64,000 nucleotides of DNA from Ferdinandcohnia humi_A (GCA_047608075.1 JBLKRX010000004.1:1-64000), one strand, 5' to 3'. Positions 8,338 to 17,913 are shown, numbered from the stretch's first letter. The notes: generated from the sequence alone by a model not told the origin. Translations and numbers: made by a program.

Positions 8338-9630
8338 TTAAGGATATAAACGGTTTAATAAACGAGGGAATGGAATTGTTTCACGAACGTGTTCAACTCC
8401 ACTTATCCATGCAACTGTTCTTTCTAATCCAAGACCAAAGCCTGAATGTGGAACAGAACCATATTTTCTAAGCTCTAAATACCATTTGTAAGCATCATTT
8501 GTTAACCCGTGCTCTTCCAAGCGCTGCTTTAATAAATCATAGTCGTTAATTCTCTCTGAACCACCAATGATTTCTCCATACCCTTCTGGTGCAATTAAGT
8601 CAGCACACAGTACTACATCATCGCGGTCAGGTGCTGGTTGCATATAGAATGGTTTAATTCCTTTTGGATATTGAGTAATAAATACTGGTTTATCAAAGCT
8701 TTCAGCAATTGCAGTTTCATGTGGAGCTCCAAAATCGTCTCCCCACTGAATATCAGTAAATCCTTTTTCATGTAAGAATTTAATCGCATCGTCATAAGAT
8801 ATGCGAGGAAATGGCGCTTTAATATGTTCAAGCTTAGATGTATCACGGCCAAGTGTTTTTAATTCTAATTGACAATTTTTCAATACAGATTGAACGATAT
8901 AAGATACATATTCTTCTTGTACCTTTAAGCTATCCTCATGCTCATAAAAAGCCATTTCAGGCTCAATCATCCAAAACTCAATAAGATGTCTTCTTGTCTT
9001 TGATTTCTCTGCTCTGAATGTTGGTCCAAAAGAAAATACTTTTCCAAGTGCCATTGCTGCTGCTTCCATATATAACTGTCCACTTTGAGATAGATATGCA
9101 TCTTCATCAAAGTATTTTGTATTGAAAAGCTCTGTAGTTCCCTCAGGAGCACTTCCTGTTAAAATTGGTGGGTCTACTTTTACAAAACCATTTTCATTAA
9201 AAAATTCGTATGTAGAACGAATAATTTCGTTACGTATTTTCATAACTGCATGCTGTCTCTTTGAACGAAGCCATAAATGGCGGTTATCCATTAAGAACTC
9301 TGTACCATGCTCCTTAGGAGTAATCGGATAATCTGTAGATTCATGAATGATTTCCACATTGGTTATTGTTAATTCATAACCAAATGGAGATCTTTCATCT
9401 TCTCTGACAACTCCGGTTACATATAACGATGTTTCTTGTGTAATCGACTTTGCTTTTTGGAATACTTCTTCCTCAACTTCTTCTTTCACTACAACGCCTT
9501 GAATAAAGCCTGTCCCATCACGAAGTTGTAAAAAGGCAATTTTGCCACTTGAACGTTTATTAGCCAACCAAGCGCCGATTGTTACTGATTCACCAACATA
9601 TTTATTAACTTCTGCTATTGTTGTTTTCAC
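8338..9630 (-). CDS. asnS: Asparaginyl-tRNA synthetase
   Basis: A class IIb aminoacyl-tRNA synthetase that charges tRNA-Asn. It has 430 residues: an N-terminal OB-fold anticodon-binding domain (about 1-105) and the catalytic domain with motif 2 FRAEKSKTRRH (205-215) and motif 3 GLGLERTVAW (from 399, Arg404). The start is a GTG at 9630 with GGAGGG 6 nt upstream. It lies downstream of aspB, as in B. subtilis, but 385 bp away. I found no convincing T-box in that gap. Confidence 0.97.
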   Translation of the reverse strand: MKTTIAEVNKYVGESVTIGAWLANKRSSGKIAFLQLRDGTGFIQGVVVKEEVEEEVFQKAKSITQETSLYVTGVVREDERSPFGYELTITNVEIIHESTDYPITPKEHGTEFLMDNRHLWLRSKRQHAVMKIRNEIIRSTYEFFNENGFVKVDPPILTGSAPEGTTELFNTKYFDEDAYLSQSGQLYMEAAAMALGKVFSFGPTFRAEKSKTRRHLIEFWMIEPEMAFYEHEDSLKVQEEYVSYIVQSVLKNCQLELKTLGRDTSKLEHIKAPFPRISYDDAIKFLHEKGFTDIQWGDDFGAPHETAIAESFDKPVFITQYPKGIKPFYMQPAPDRDDVVLCADLIAPEGYGEIIGGSERINDYDLLKQRLEEHGLTNDAYKWYLELRKYGSVPHSGFGLGLERTVAWISGVEHVRETIPFPRLLNRLYP

Positions 9631-10015
9631 TACTGTCCCTCCAAAACCCTAAAGCCTATGTATATTAGTTACTGAATTCTTTTTTATTATACATTTCTTA
9701 TAATATTGAAGCAAGATAATGACTAGTTTGCCTATAAAGTCCATTTTAGTTCTGACTAATATCTACCCTTTTTTTGTTGGGGAATTTTGTCTAATGGAGT
9801 TAATTTTAGGTTCCATGGGCATTATTTCGATTCTATGGTCATTCGTTCACTTTTATAGTGATTAATCCATATTGACTCAATATAGTCCCATTTTATCTTT
9901 TTGTTCGCAACCAAGACTTTTCCTCTCTATATTGGTCTAGCCTTTAGCTAAACACTTATAACAGTTCCATAGAAAAGGTACCCAGAGTTCCCTCTAGATA
10001 CCCTTAGGTATACAT
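9631..10015. other. Intergenic region between aspB and asnS; degenerate short repeats only
   Basis: No open reading frame or RNA gene is supported here. Between about 9770 and 9900 the sequence shows a rough 20-25 bp rhythm of CCAT/CTAT words followed by GGTCATT-like words, which looks like decayed tandem repeats. A T-box for asnS was sought and not found. Confidence 0.4.
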
Positions 10016-11200
10016 TTATGCCATTTTAGACTCAACAAATTCATGAATGCGTTTGACAGCTGTCTCTAATTGCTCCAATGATGTTGCATACGATAAGCGA
10101 ATGTTATTTGGAGCACCAAAACCTGATCCTGGAATCACTGCAACAAGGGCTTCCTCGAGTAAGGCAGTTGCGAAGTCATCAACATTGCTGTATCCGGTCA
10201 ATTCCGCTGCTTTTTTTGCATTTGGGAATAAGTAAAATGCCCCCTGTGGTTTAATACAAGTAATGCCAGGGATTATAACTAATTTCTCATAAATCACATC
10301 CAAACGCTCTTCAAATGCTTTTCTCATCATTTCTACAGGTTCTTGGGAACCCTCGTATGCTGCAATTGATGCATATTGAGCAATCGTCGTTGGATTTGAA
10401 ATGCTATGACTGGCTAAATCTGTCATGCTGTTAATAATTTCTTTTGGACCAGCTGCATATCCAATTCTCCAGCCTGTCATAGAATGTGACTTTGATAAAC
10501 CATTAATTAAAATGGTTTTATCCTTTACTTGCTCATTTACCTGTGCGATTGAATAATGTGTTGCTCCTGAATAAACAAGTTTTTCATAAATCTCGTCTGA
10601 TATAATCCAAATATTATGCTTTACACATAATTCTCCTATTGCTTCAAGTTCTTCTTTTGTATAAACCATACCCGTTGGATTGCTTGGAGAATTAATAATA
10701 AGGGCAACTGTTTTTGGTGTGATCGCCTGTTCAAGCTGTTCAACCGTTATTTTATATTCATTCTCCTCTTTTCCTTCCACATACACCGGGACTCCCTCTG
10801 CAAGTTTAACTTGTTCAGGGTAGCTTACCCAATACGGAATAGGGATAATTACTTCATCACCTTTATTTAAGAGCACTTGGAATAACGAATATAAAACGAA
10901 TTTAGCTCCAGTGCCAACGATGATTTCATTTGGTTGATATTCTAATTGTTGATCTGATAATAGCTTATTACATATCGCCTTTTTTAAGGAAGGTAATCCT
11001 GCAGATGCAGTATATTTTGTATGTCCTTCTTTCATAGCCTTGACTGCTGCATCAATAATATGGTCTGGTGTATTAAAATCAGGTTCACCTGCACCAAGAC
11101 CTATAACATCATGGCCGTTTTCCTTTAGTTCTTTTGCCTTTGCTGTAATAGCTAAAGTTGTGGAAGGACTGAGAGCTGCTACTCGACTTGCTAATTTCAT
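10016..11200 (-). CDS. aspB: Aspartate aminotransferase
   Basis: A PLP-dependent class I aminotransferase interconverting aspartate/2-oxoglutarate and oxaloacetate/glutamate. The 394-residue protein has the cofactor residues expected: Asn174 (SPSNPTG), Asp202 and Tyr205 (SDEIYE), the Schiff-base Lys237 in GLSKSHSMTGWR, and Arg245. AGGGGGA precedes the ATG. It follows ypmB at 18 bp and precedes asnS, the arrangement of B. subtilis aspB. Confidence 0.95.
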   Translation of the reverse strand: MKLASRVAALSPSTTLAITAKAKELKENGHDVIGLGAGEPDFNTPDHIIDAAVKAMKEGHTKYTASAGLPSLKKAICNKLLSDQQLEYQPNEIIVGTGAKFVLYSLFQVLLNKGDEVIIPIPYWVSYPEQVKLAEGVPVYVEGKEENEYKITVEQLEQAITPKTVALIINSPSNPTGMVYTKEELEAIGELCVKHNIWIISDEIYEKLVYSGATHYSIAQVNEQVKDKTILINGLSKSHSMTGWRIGYAAGPKEIINSMTDLASHSISNPTTIAQYASIAAYEGSQEPVEMMRKAFEERLDVIYEKLVIIPGITCIKPQGAFYLFPNAKKAAELTGYSNVDDFATALLEEALVAVIPGSGFGAPNNIRLSYATSLEQLETAVKRIHEFVESKMA

Positions 11201-11218
11201 TGTGTTTCCCCCTGTATA

Positions 11219-11689
11219 TTATGGTTTGATAGAATTACGATACTTACCAGTTTCGAAATATAATTTATGATAGGTTAAGCGATTATCACTACCTATATAG
11301 ATAATTTCCCAGATAGGAATTTCATCTTCTATTCCTAATTTAACAGAACGAATTTCTTTAACTTCTCGTTCTTCCCTAACTATTGCTACAGCTTCTTTTT
11401 CCGTTATACCCTCACTTTGTAGACGGGTCAAGATTTCCCCTTTTTCTTCAGGAATCCAAACAATCATTTCATCTCCATCTTCGTTGCTTCCAATTACTAC
11501 TAGATATGCAGATGTTCCATAATATGTATAGTTTTCTTTAATTGTTTGTAATGATGTTTCTTCCAACGCAATTTTAGTTGCTTTTTGCTCGGATACTTTT
11601 ACTGGTTCCATAGCTGACTGATAAATACTACAGCCTCTCCAGATAATAATACAACAAACAATAAGTATAATAATAATCCATTTCTTCAT
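11219..11689 (-). CDS. ypmB: YpmB-like membrane-anchored protein (DUF5590/PepSY type)
   Basis: A 156-residue protein with one N-terminal membrane segment (about 3-19) and an extracytoplasmic remainder. Length, topology and the ypmA-ypmB-aspB order fit YpmB of B. subtilis, whose C-terminal half resembles PepSY-like domains; the function is unknown. I start it at the ATG at 11689 (MKKWIIIIL), although its ribosome-binding site is weak. It begins 17 bp beyond ypmA and is probably co-transcribed with it and with aspB. Confidence 0.8.
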   Translation of the reverse strand: MKKWIIIILIVCCIIIWRGCSIYQSAMEPVKVSEQKATKIALEETSLQTIKENYTYYGTSAYLVVIGSNEDGDEMIVWIPEEKGEILTRLQSEGITEKEAVAIVREEREVKEIRSVKLGIEDEIPIWEIIYIGSDNRLTYHKLYFETGKYRNSIKP

Positions 11690-11705
11690 AGTAAAATCAT
11701 CTACT

Positions 11706-11876
11706 TTACGTACGATAAATAGTAAATACCGCTTTATTTTTATCCTCTTTATCAAGGGCGAGTCCGAACATCAAATTATCATGCTTTAACGTTCGATTTA
11801 AACTGTCGACAATTTTATATAAATCTGGGGTATTTTGAATTTTTACTGTTGATAAGATTTCTATCTTACTTTCCAA
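11706..11876 (-). CDS. ypmA: YpmA family protein (DUF4264)
   Basis: A 56-residue conserved protein of unknown role, rich in SKIEILSTVK and YKIVDSLNRTLK type segments typical of YpmA. I choose the TTG at 11876: AAGGGAG lies 8 nt upstream and the protein then has the same length as YpmA. An in-frame ATG at 11894 abuts that ribosome-binding site and is unlikely to be used. A TATAAT about 100 bp upstream on the minus strand (near 11980) may be its promoter. Confidence 0.85.
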   Translation of the reverse strand: MESKIEILSTVKIQNTPDLYKIVDSLNRTLKHDNLMFGLALDKEDKNKAVFTIYRT

Positions 11877-12047
11877 AAAAAGCTCTCCCTTCATGCATCA
11901 CAAATTTTACTACTCATACGAAAGTTGATGAGCGGTAAGAATAGTAGTACTACAACATTAAGTTGAAGTTGTCTTACCTCATTATAACAGGTGATTTACG
12001 ATTAAGTTAATATAATTTAACGAAAATAACTCCTTATCCCATGCCCC

Positions 12048-12078
12048 AAACCTGTCTTTTGCTGACAGGTTTTTTTTT
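12048..12078 (+). terminator. Plus-strand intrinsic terminator without an obvious gene
   Basis: AAACCTGTC pairs with GACAGGTTT around TTTTGCT and is followed by T-tract to 12078, so it is a terminator only for plus-strand transcripts. All neighbouring genes are on the minus strand. A TATAAT at 12011-12016 lies just upstream. Confidence 0.7.
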
Positions 12079-12096
12079 ATCAGAGTTCCAAAATGG

Positions 12097-12957
12097 TTAA
12101 CTTTCTTCTACTTGTGGATGAGTGCTCTTTAGGGGTATGGTAATTACTTCATAATCAGTATGAGTAAATTTAATGGTAACACTGCCAAATTGCTTCGTAT
12201 AATAAATATCAATCCACATATTGCTTAGCCGTTCCAATACGTCCTGACTTGGTAATAAGCCCCGCTTATGGAAAATAACAGCAATTTGAGGATTCACATA
12301 ATCCACAAACTTTTCGTCTGATCCCTTCAAATCTCCAAAATCAGCTACCTTAAAAACATTTGTACTGGGTAGTTTTTTATCGTTTAGCAATTTATGTTCT
12401 AGGTCTTTATTCGAGCTAGTCATATAAAGCACTTGATTATTTCCAAACCGAAATAATAAATCCATTCCAAGGGAATTTTTTTCATCAACGCCTTCATGTA
12501 CCACATGAACCGAAAATATGGCATTATAGTTATATAATTCACCAGTTGACCACTTCGTACTATTTATTTCTTTCCTATCATCAAACGATTTGTTATGTTC
12601 GCCTATAATAACGTTAACGTCTTTGTACTCGTTTATTAACCACTCAAGATTTGATGTATATAGATGATCATCCTTTGTTACAATAATAGAATGTAATTTG
12701 TTAACTCCGTATATTTCTAAAAACTCTCGTAACTCCTTTTCCGTTCTTCTTCCGCCGGTATTAAGTAGACTATATTCTCCATTTGGGAAATGAAGTAAAG
12801 TCGCCTCACCATTTGGCATATCTAAGAAGGTCATCGCCATTTCATCCTCAGACAACTTGACATTTATTTTCTCAATGTCTGTTTCAATTTCCTTATTTGT
12901 CCAACCTGATAAAAGGATCGTCACTGAAATGAAGAAGACACATAAATTCAGTTTCAA
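12097..12957 (-). CDS. Exported ComEC-C-terminal-like MBL-fold protein, probably non-catalytic
   Basis: A 286-residue protein with an N-terminal hydrophobic segment (about 1-19). The mature part looks like the metallo-beta-lactamase domain of ComEC-type proteins: FLDMPNGEATLLHFPNGEYSLLNTGG, then a strand and IIVTKDDHLYTSN where active members have a HxHxDH motif. Those metal ligands are missing, so I infer a pseudoenzyme. The signal region ends LSGW at residues 16-19, a lipobox in which Trp replaces Cys. The start is a TTG at 12957 with GGAGGG 6 nt upstream. It follows dinG by 22 bp and is probably co-transcribed. I recall no counterpart between dinG and ypmA in B. subtilis. Confidence 0.6.
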   Translation of the reverse strand: MKLNLCVFFISVTILLSGWTNKEIETDIEKINVKLSEDEMAMTFLDMPNGEATLLHFPNGEYSLLNTGGRRTEKELREFLEIYGVNKLHSIIVTKDDHLYTSNLEWLINEYKDVNVIIGEHNKSFDDRKEINSTKWSTGELYNYNAIFSVHVVHEGVDEKNSLGMDLLFRFGNNQVLYMTSSNKDLEHKLLNDKKLPSTNVFKVADFGDLKGSDEKFVDYVNPQIAVIFHKRGLLPSQDVLERLSNMWIDIYYTKQFGSVTIKFTHTDYEVITIPLKSTHPQVEES

Positions 12958-12979
12958 GCCTAGCCCTCCAGAAAAGAAA

Positions 12980-15748
12980 TTATATCCACTCCTCTATTTC
13001 TTGCAGTAACTCTTGAAGTGGCTTTTTGTGCACCTTCATAGCTGGGATGGATGACAAAAACTTCCTTCCATAGCTTGTTGTTATAATTCGGCGATCCATA
13101 ATAAAAATAATCCCTTTATCGTTTTCAGATCGGATTAATCGACCGACACCTTGTTTGAATCGTATGATGGCTTCAGGTAATGATAATTCCCTGAAGGAAT
13201 CTCCTCCCTTGTCTTCAATCTGTTTGGCTCTAACCGCAAACACCGGGTCATTAGGAGGAGTAAAAGGCAGCCTGACGATTACTAATGCTGTCAAATCTTC
13301 TCCAGGGATGTCGACACCTTCCCAAAAACTATTTGTTCCAAGAAGAATTGCCTTATCAAACGCTTGAAAATTCTTTGTTAATTTTGCCCTACTTCCACTA
13401 CTTATACTCTGAGCAATTAATACAAATTGGTCAAGGAATGACATTTCCTTTAGATAGTTATAAGTGAGCTTTAACATTTCATAGGCAGTAAATAAAACGA
13501 GCATTCGACCCTTTGTTTTAATCGCTATTTCTGCGATTTGTAATGCGATTGAATGTACATACTCTTCAAGAGAAACTGTATTTATCATCGGCAAATCAGT
13601 TGGAATCATAATTGCCGCTTGTTTCTCATAATCAAATGGTGACGGAATTGATAGTGTTAAAGGATGAAAATCAATCAATCCATTTCTTTCAATTGAATAT
13701 TGGAAGGATTGGTCAACAGTTAATGTAGCAGATGTCATTATCACACTTTTTTTATTTGTAAAAAAATGATCTGCAAGGTAGTCCGAAATATCGGTAGGCT
13801 CTGCATAAAGAGTAGCTGAATTTACCGGTCCTCTTGTTTCTATTTCTATCCATTTAATATGCTCAGCTTTCGATAGTAAAAAATCCTCTATCTTATCAAG
13901 TTTCTCAGCTAACAAATCAAAGCAAACTAGATAATCATGTAAAATTCCAAATTGTATAGGTGTAATCATTGCATTTTGTTGGTATATCCATTCCTTCTGG
14001 TTATCAATAATCACACTAAGCTCTTTTTTCGAAATGATAAGAGCCTGTAGACGCTCTATTACCTCTTGCCAAGTTATCCCCGACTCTACATTTGACAAGA
14101 AGGGATATTGAATCCGGTTACTGGCATGTTGCTCATTTGCTTGTTGTAGGATATGGTTTCGAATGCTTCGAAATAAGTCACTTACTCCAGACTTGATTTC
14201 TTTTAATAATTGATTTGCAGTGATAAACGCTTGAGTTTCAATCCCTACACTTTCAGCTATTTTTTTTGTTTTTGCAATTAATTCATTAGTCTCTAGTTGT
14301 CCCAGCTGTAATAGGATAGTGTGTATCCCTAAGAAATGTAGTAATGTACCTACATGCTTTTTAGCTTGAATCTCTAGGTGATGGGCTTCATCAATGATGA
14401 TTCTGTCATATGCTGGGAGAATATCAAAACCACTTGATATGTCCCTTACTAACAGAGCATGATTCGTAATAATAATATCTGCCATCTTTACAGCATTTCT
14501 TGCTCTTTGATAAAAGCACCTGGATTCCCATATAGTATCCTGAAAATTAGTGGATGAATGACTACATTTTACTCGCTCCCAGAGTAACTTTCCACCAGAA
14601 GGTAAATTAATTTCATCGATATCTCCTGTTTCTGTTTCCGTTAGCCAAACTAAAATTTGAGCTTTTGTGAGAACTTCGTCATAATTATCCGTTTCTTCGT
14701 ACAGGACTTGTTCAAATTTTCGTAAAGACAAATAATTCCCTTTTCCTTTTAGTAACTCGGCACGAAAAGTGTAAGGGAGTAGGTTCCGTGCTATTTCTAT
14801 ATCCTTCTCAATCAATTGCTGTTGAAGCTGCAATGTATTTGTACTGATAATAACTCTGCCCTTTGTTTTCGAAAGATGAATAGCCGGTAACAAATAAGCT
14901 ATTGATTTACCAATACCTGTTCCTGCCTCTATAAGGGCGTGTTGGTTAGTTTCAAGGGCGTGTGAGGTTAATTTAAGCATTTCGAGTTGACCTTTTCGAA
15001 ATGGAAAATGTTCAATATATGCTTCTATGTCTTTGGAATATGTATGCACTTCTTGATTATCTTCAAGCACCTGTATTTGCTTTTTTCGAAGCGCTATACC
15101 TCGATAAACATCAAAATCTTTGCTGTCTTGTATTTCATCACTTTTTTGATCGATAATATCGCCAAGTATCTCTACAATGTCACTCTTAAAATTTTTAGAA
15201 AGAGTATATAATTTTCGCAACGTTACAAGGGGTAGAGTCTCTATCTTATTCATAATTTTAAGGAGGATTTCTGCAGTTACTTCAGCATCACTGTCTGCCT
15301 GATGCGGATTCTCATGTGGTAAAGATAGACTTTCAGCAAGCTGACCTAATTTGTAGCTATCCGCTAGTGGAAGCATGACTCTTGATAGCTCGACTGTATC
15401 AATTGTTAAACACTCAAATGATCGGTAGCCGCAGTTAGCCAATTCTTCCTGTAAAAATGAGTAATCAAATGGTACATTATGTGCTACAAAATAAGCATCC
15501 TTACACATTGATACTACTTCAGGAGCAACGATTGAAAAATCAGGAGCATTCGCAACGACATCATCAGAAATACCCGTAAATTGCTCGATGAATGATGGTA
15601 TTTTTTTCTGCGGATTAACAAAAGTCGCGAACCTTTCGATAATTTCTCCATTTTCAATTACAACAGCTGCAAATTGAATAATCCGATCACCCTTCTTAGG
15701 AGAATTACCCGTTGTTTCTAAATCTACCACCACAAATCTCTTTTTCAT
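12980..15748 (-). CDS. dinG: DinG-family helicase/3'-5' exonuclease
   Basis: A 922-residue fusion of a DEDDh exonuclease and an XPD/DinG-like helicase. The exonuclease part shows VDLETTG with Asp9 and Glu11, Asp95 (NVPFDYSF), His149 and Asp154. The helicase part has Walker A EAGTGIGKS (Lys281), DEAH, a TSATLTVD segment and a final GVGRLIRS motif VI. Only two cysteines are spaced in the region where E. coli DinG binds iron-sulfur, consistent with the cluster-free Firmicute type. The ATG at 15748 has AAAGGAGGTG upstream. It follows panD, with a terminator between. Confidence 0.93.
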   Translation of the reverse strand: MKKRFVVVDLETTGNSPKKGDRIIQFAAVVIENGEIIERFATFVNPQKKIPSFIEQFTGISDDVVANAPDFSIVAPEVVSMCKDAYFVAHNVPFDYSFLQEELANCGYRSFECLTIDTVELSRVMLPLADSYKLGQLAESLSLPHENPHQADSDAEVTAEILLKIMNKIETLPLVTLRKLYTLSKNFKSDIVEILGDIIDQKSDEIQDSKDFDVYRGIALRKKQIQVLEDNQEVHTYSKDIEAYIEHFPFRKGQLEMLKLTSHALETNQHALIEAGTGIGKSIAYLLPAIHLSKTKGRVIISTNTLQLQQQLIEKDIEIARNLLPYTFRAELLKGKGNYLSLRKFEQVLYEETDNYDEVLTKAQILVWLTETETGDIDEINLPSGGKLLWERVKCSHSSTNFQDTIWESRCFYQRARNAVKMADIIITNHALLVRDISSGFDILPAYDRIIIDEAHHLEIQAKKHVGTLLHFLGIHTILLQLGQLETNELIAKTKKIAESVGIETQAFITANQLLKEIKSGVSDLFRSIRNHILQQANEQHASNRIQYPFLSNVESGITWQEVIERLQALIISKKELSVIIDNQKEWIYQQNAMITPIQFGILHDYLVCFDLLAEKLDKIEDFLLSKAEHIKWIEIETRGPVNSATLYAEPTDISDYLADHFFTNKKSVIMTSATLTVDQSFQYSIERNGLIDFHPLTLSIPSPFDYEKQAAIMIPTDLPMINTVSLEEYVHSIALQIAEIAIKTKGRMLVLFTAYEMLKLTYNYLKEMSFLDQFVLIAQSISSGSRAKLTKNFQAFDKAILLGTNSFWEGVDIPGEDLTALVIVRLPFTPPNDPVFAVRAKQIEDKGGDSFRELSLPEAIIRFKQGVGRLIRSENDKGIIFIMDRRIITTSYGRKFLSSIPAMKVHKKPLQELLQEIEEWI

Positions 15749-15773
15749 ATGATGCACCTCCTTTAATACAAAA

Positions 15774-15791
15774 GCCCCCAATTATGGGGGC
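15774..15791 (-). terminator. Terminator/attenuator between panD and dinG
   Basis: On the minus strand GCCCCCA pairs with TGGGGGC around TAAT and runs into TTTT. It lies between the panD stop and the dinG ribosome-binding site, so it should end most panBCD transcripts while allowing some read-through. Confidence 0.8.
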
Positions 15792-15798
15792 AAAGTTA

Positions 15799-16182
15799 TT
15801 ATAATACAGTTGCTGCTGGTTCTTGAAGAAGTAATTCCTTAATTTGGTTGTTCTCATTCATAATTGCTACCCTTGGCTTATGAGTTGCAATTTTTTCCTC
15901 AGGTACAAGTGCATAGGAAATTACAATAATAATATCTTCCGGTTGAACAAGACGTGCTGCTGCACCATTAAGACAGAAAACACCGCTACCTCTCTCGCCA
16001 GGAATAATATACGTTTCAAGACGTGCCCCATTGTTATTATTGACAATTTGCACTTTTTCATTAGCAACCATACCTACGGCATCGAGAATATCTTCATCTA
16101 TTGTAATACTACCAACATAATTTAAGTTTGCTTCTGTCACACGTGCTCTGTGTATTTTTGCGTTCATCATTGTACGATACAT
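15799..16182 (-). CDS. panD: Aspartate 1-decarboxylase proenzyme
   Basis: Makes beta-alanine from aspartate for pantothenate synthesis. The 127-residue proenzyme contains the self-cleavage site Gly24-Ser25 (NYVGSITID), where Ser25 becomes the pyruvoyl cofactor. NNNGARLETY and GAAARLV are also conserved. AGGGGGA precedes the ATG. It is the third gene of panB-panC-panD, 52 bp after panC. Confidence 0.97.
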   Translation of the reverse strand: MYRTMMNAKIHRARVTEANLNYVGSITIDEDILDAVGMVANEKVQIVNNNNGARLETYIIPGERGSGVFCLNGAAARLVQPEDIIIVISYALVPEEKIATHKPRVAIMNENNQIKELLLQEPAATVL

Positions 16183-16234
16183 GATGTTCCCCCTTACGCA
16201 TAAAAGTGATGTCTATTTTCTAGGAATAATAATT

Positions 16235-17080
16235 TCACACAACAAGAGTAATATTATCAATAAGTCTTGCTTTTGTAAACTTGACAGCTATAGCTATAAT
16301 TATTTTTCCAGTCAAGAATTCTAATGGCTGTAATTCTGGATATTGATATACTTCCACATAATCAATCTCACCTGATGTATGCTTGGTAATGTGTTCCTGA
16401 ATTAAATCGATAATTGCCTCGGTCTTATTTTGTCCATTTTCAATTTCTGTTTTCGCCAACTGAAGACTCTCATAGAGCCTTGGTGCCTCTTCTCTTTCTT
16501 TCACAGTTAAGTTAACATTTCTTGAACTCTTGGCAAGACCATCTTCTTCACGAACAATCTCTACGGGGACAAGAGTGATTGGGAAATTGAAGTCCTTTAT
16601 AAGACCATCAACCACCGCTACCTGCTGTGCATCTTTAAGACCAAAATAAGCACGGTCAGGTTGTACGATATTAAAAAGCTTTATCAACACGGTTGCTACC
16701 CCATTAAAATGTCCATTACGAGTTCTACCGCATAATACATTCACTCTTGATTTGACACTAGCAGTAAGAGACATTTCACTTGGATACATTTCTTCTGTGC
16801 TTGGGTAAAATAGTACATCTACCCCATTATTTTTTGCTAAGGCCTCATCTCGGGCAAAATCTCTAGGGTAGGCATCAAAATCTTCATTCGGACCAAATTG
16901 AAGTGGGTTTACAAAAATGCTAACAACAAGTAAGTCATTCTCCGTTCTGGCTTTATTCATTAAGGTGAGATGACCTTCATGTAAATACCCCATTGTCGGT
17001 ACAAATCCGATTGTTTGTTCCTGTTTTTTTGCTACCTTTATATATTGCTGCATCTCATTAATGGTTGAAATTACTATCAT
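16235..17080 (-). CDS. panC: Pantothenate synthetase
   Basis: Condenses pantoate and beta-alanine with ATP. The 281-residue protein has the nucleotide-binding HIGH-like motif MGYLHEGH (His34, His37) and the KSSRN segment of the family. Its ATG overlaps the end of panB by 4 bp, indicating translational coupling. The product of panD is its substrate. Confidence 0.97.
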   Translation of the reverse strand: MIVISTINEMQQYIKVAKKQEQTIGFVPTMGYLHEGHLTLMNKARTENDLLVVSIFVNPLQFGPNEDFDAYPRDFARDEALAKNNGVDVLFYPSTEEMYPSEMSLTASVKSRVNVLCGRTRNGHFNGVATVLIKLFNIVQPDRAYFGLKDAQQVAVVDGLIKDFNFPITLVPVEIVREEDGLAKSSRNVNLTVKEREEAPRLYESLQLAKTEIENGQNKTEAIIDLIQEHITKHTSGEIDYVEVYQYPELQPLEFLTGKIIIAIAVKFTKARLIDNITLVV

Positions 17081-17913
17081 TTTTTTCCCCCGTAGAGTAC
17101 AGAAAGTTCTTCATCCTTCATCGAATACATATGCTTTTCCTCAGGGAAGCTTCTTGTTTTCACTTCTGAAACATAGGATTGTAATCCATTTACAATTTGT
17201 TCTGTAACGGCTGTATATTGCTTCACAAATTTAGCAACACGGTCTACCCCATAGGAAATGACATCATGGTAGACAAGAACCTGACCATCTGTTTTATTTC
17301 CCGCTCCAATTCCGATAGTTGGAATGGATAGGTTATTTGTGATTTCTTCACCTAATTGCTTTGGTACACACTCAAGTACTAGAGCTATAGCACCAGCTTG
17401 CTCACATTTTTTCGCATCTTCGATTAACTGTCTGGCGCTTTCTGCATCTTTTCCTTGGACCTTATAACCACCAAGAACACCAACAGCTTGAGGGGTTAAA
17501 CCTAAATGGGCAACAACAGGTATACCTGCCTCAGTTAATGTAGATATCGTATAAATTACATCCTTTGCACCTTCTACCTTTACTGCATGTGCACCAGCTT
17601 CCTGGATTATTCTTGCAGCATTTTTTAAGGTTTCTGATCGGGAAACATGGTAAGACAGAAAAGGCATATCTGTAACGATAAACGTGTCCTTTGCTCCACG
17701 CTTAACAGCCTTTGTATGGTGGACCATATCATCAACGGTAACTGGAATTGTTGAATCATAGCCTAAAACTACCATTCCCAATGAATCGCCTACTAGTATC
17801 ATGTCAACACCCGCCTCCTCAGCAAGTTTCGCTGATGGATAGTCATAGGCAGTTAACATTACAATTGGTTCTTGATTTTGTTTCATTTTAAAAAAATCAG
17901 TAGCTTGCTTCAT
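17077..17913 (-). CDS. panB: 3-methyl-2-oxobutanoate hydroxymethyltransferase
   Basis: Forms ketopantoate from 2-oxoisovalerate and methylene-tetrahydrofolate, the first committed step toward pantothenate. The 278-residue TIM-barrel protein keeps VGDSLGMVVLGYDST (metal and substrate site), HHTKAVKRGA and HLGLTPQ. I use the ATG at 17913, 7 nt after GGAGG; a GTG one codon earlier is too close. The gene heads panBCD and is preceded by a structured leader with two pan-type hairpins and a terminator. Confidence 0.96.
   Translation of the reverse strand: MKQATDFFKMKQNQEPIVMLTAYDYPSAKLAEEAGVDMILVGDSLGMVVLGYDSTIPVTVDDMVHHTKAVKRGAKDTFIVTDMPFLSYHVSRSETLKNAARIIQEAGAHAVKVEGAKDVIYTISTLTEAGIPVVAHLGLTPQAVGVLGGYKVQGKDAESARQLIEDAKKCEQAGAIALVLECVPKQLGEEITNNLSIPTIGIGAGNKTDGQVLVYHDVISYGVDRVAKFVKQYTAVTEQIVNGLQSYVSEVKTRSFPEEKHMYSMKDEELSVLYGGKK

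Noticed and set aside
9800..9830. TGGAACC word on the minus strand upstream of asnS as a T-box core
   Set aside because: The flanking T-box consensus and a following terminator are absent.
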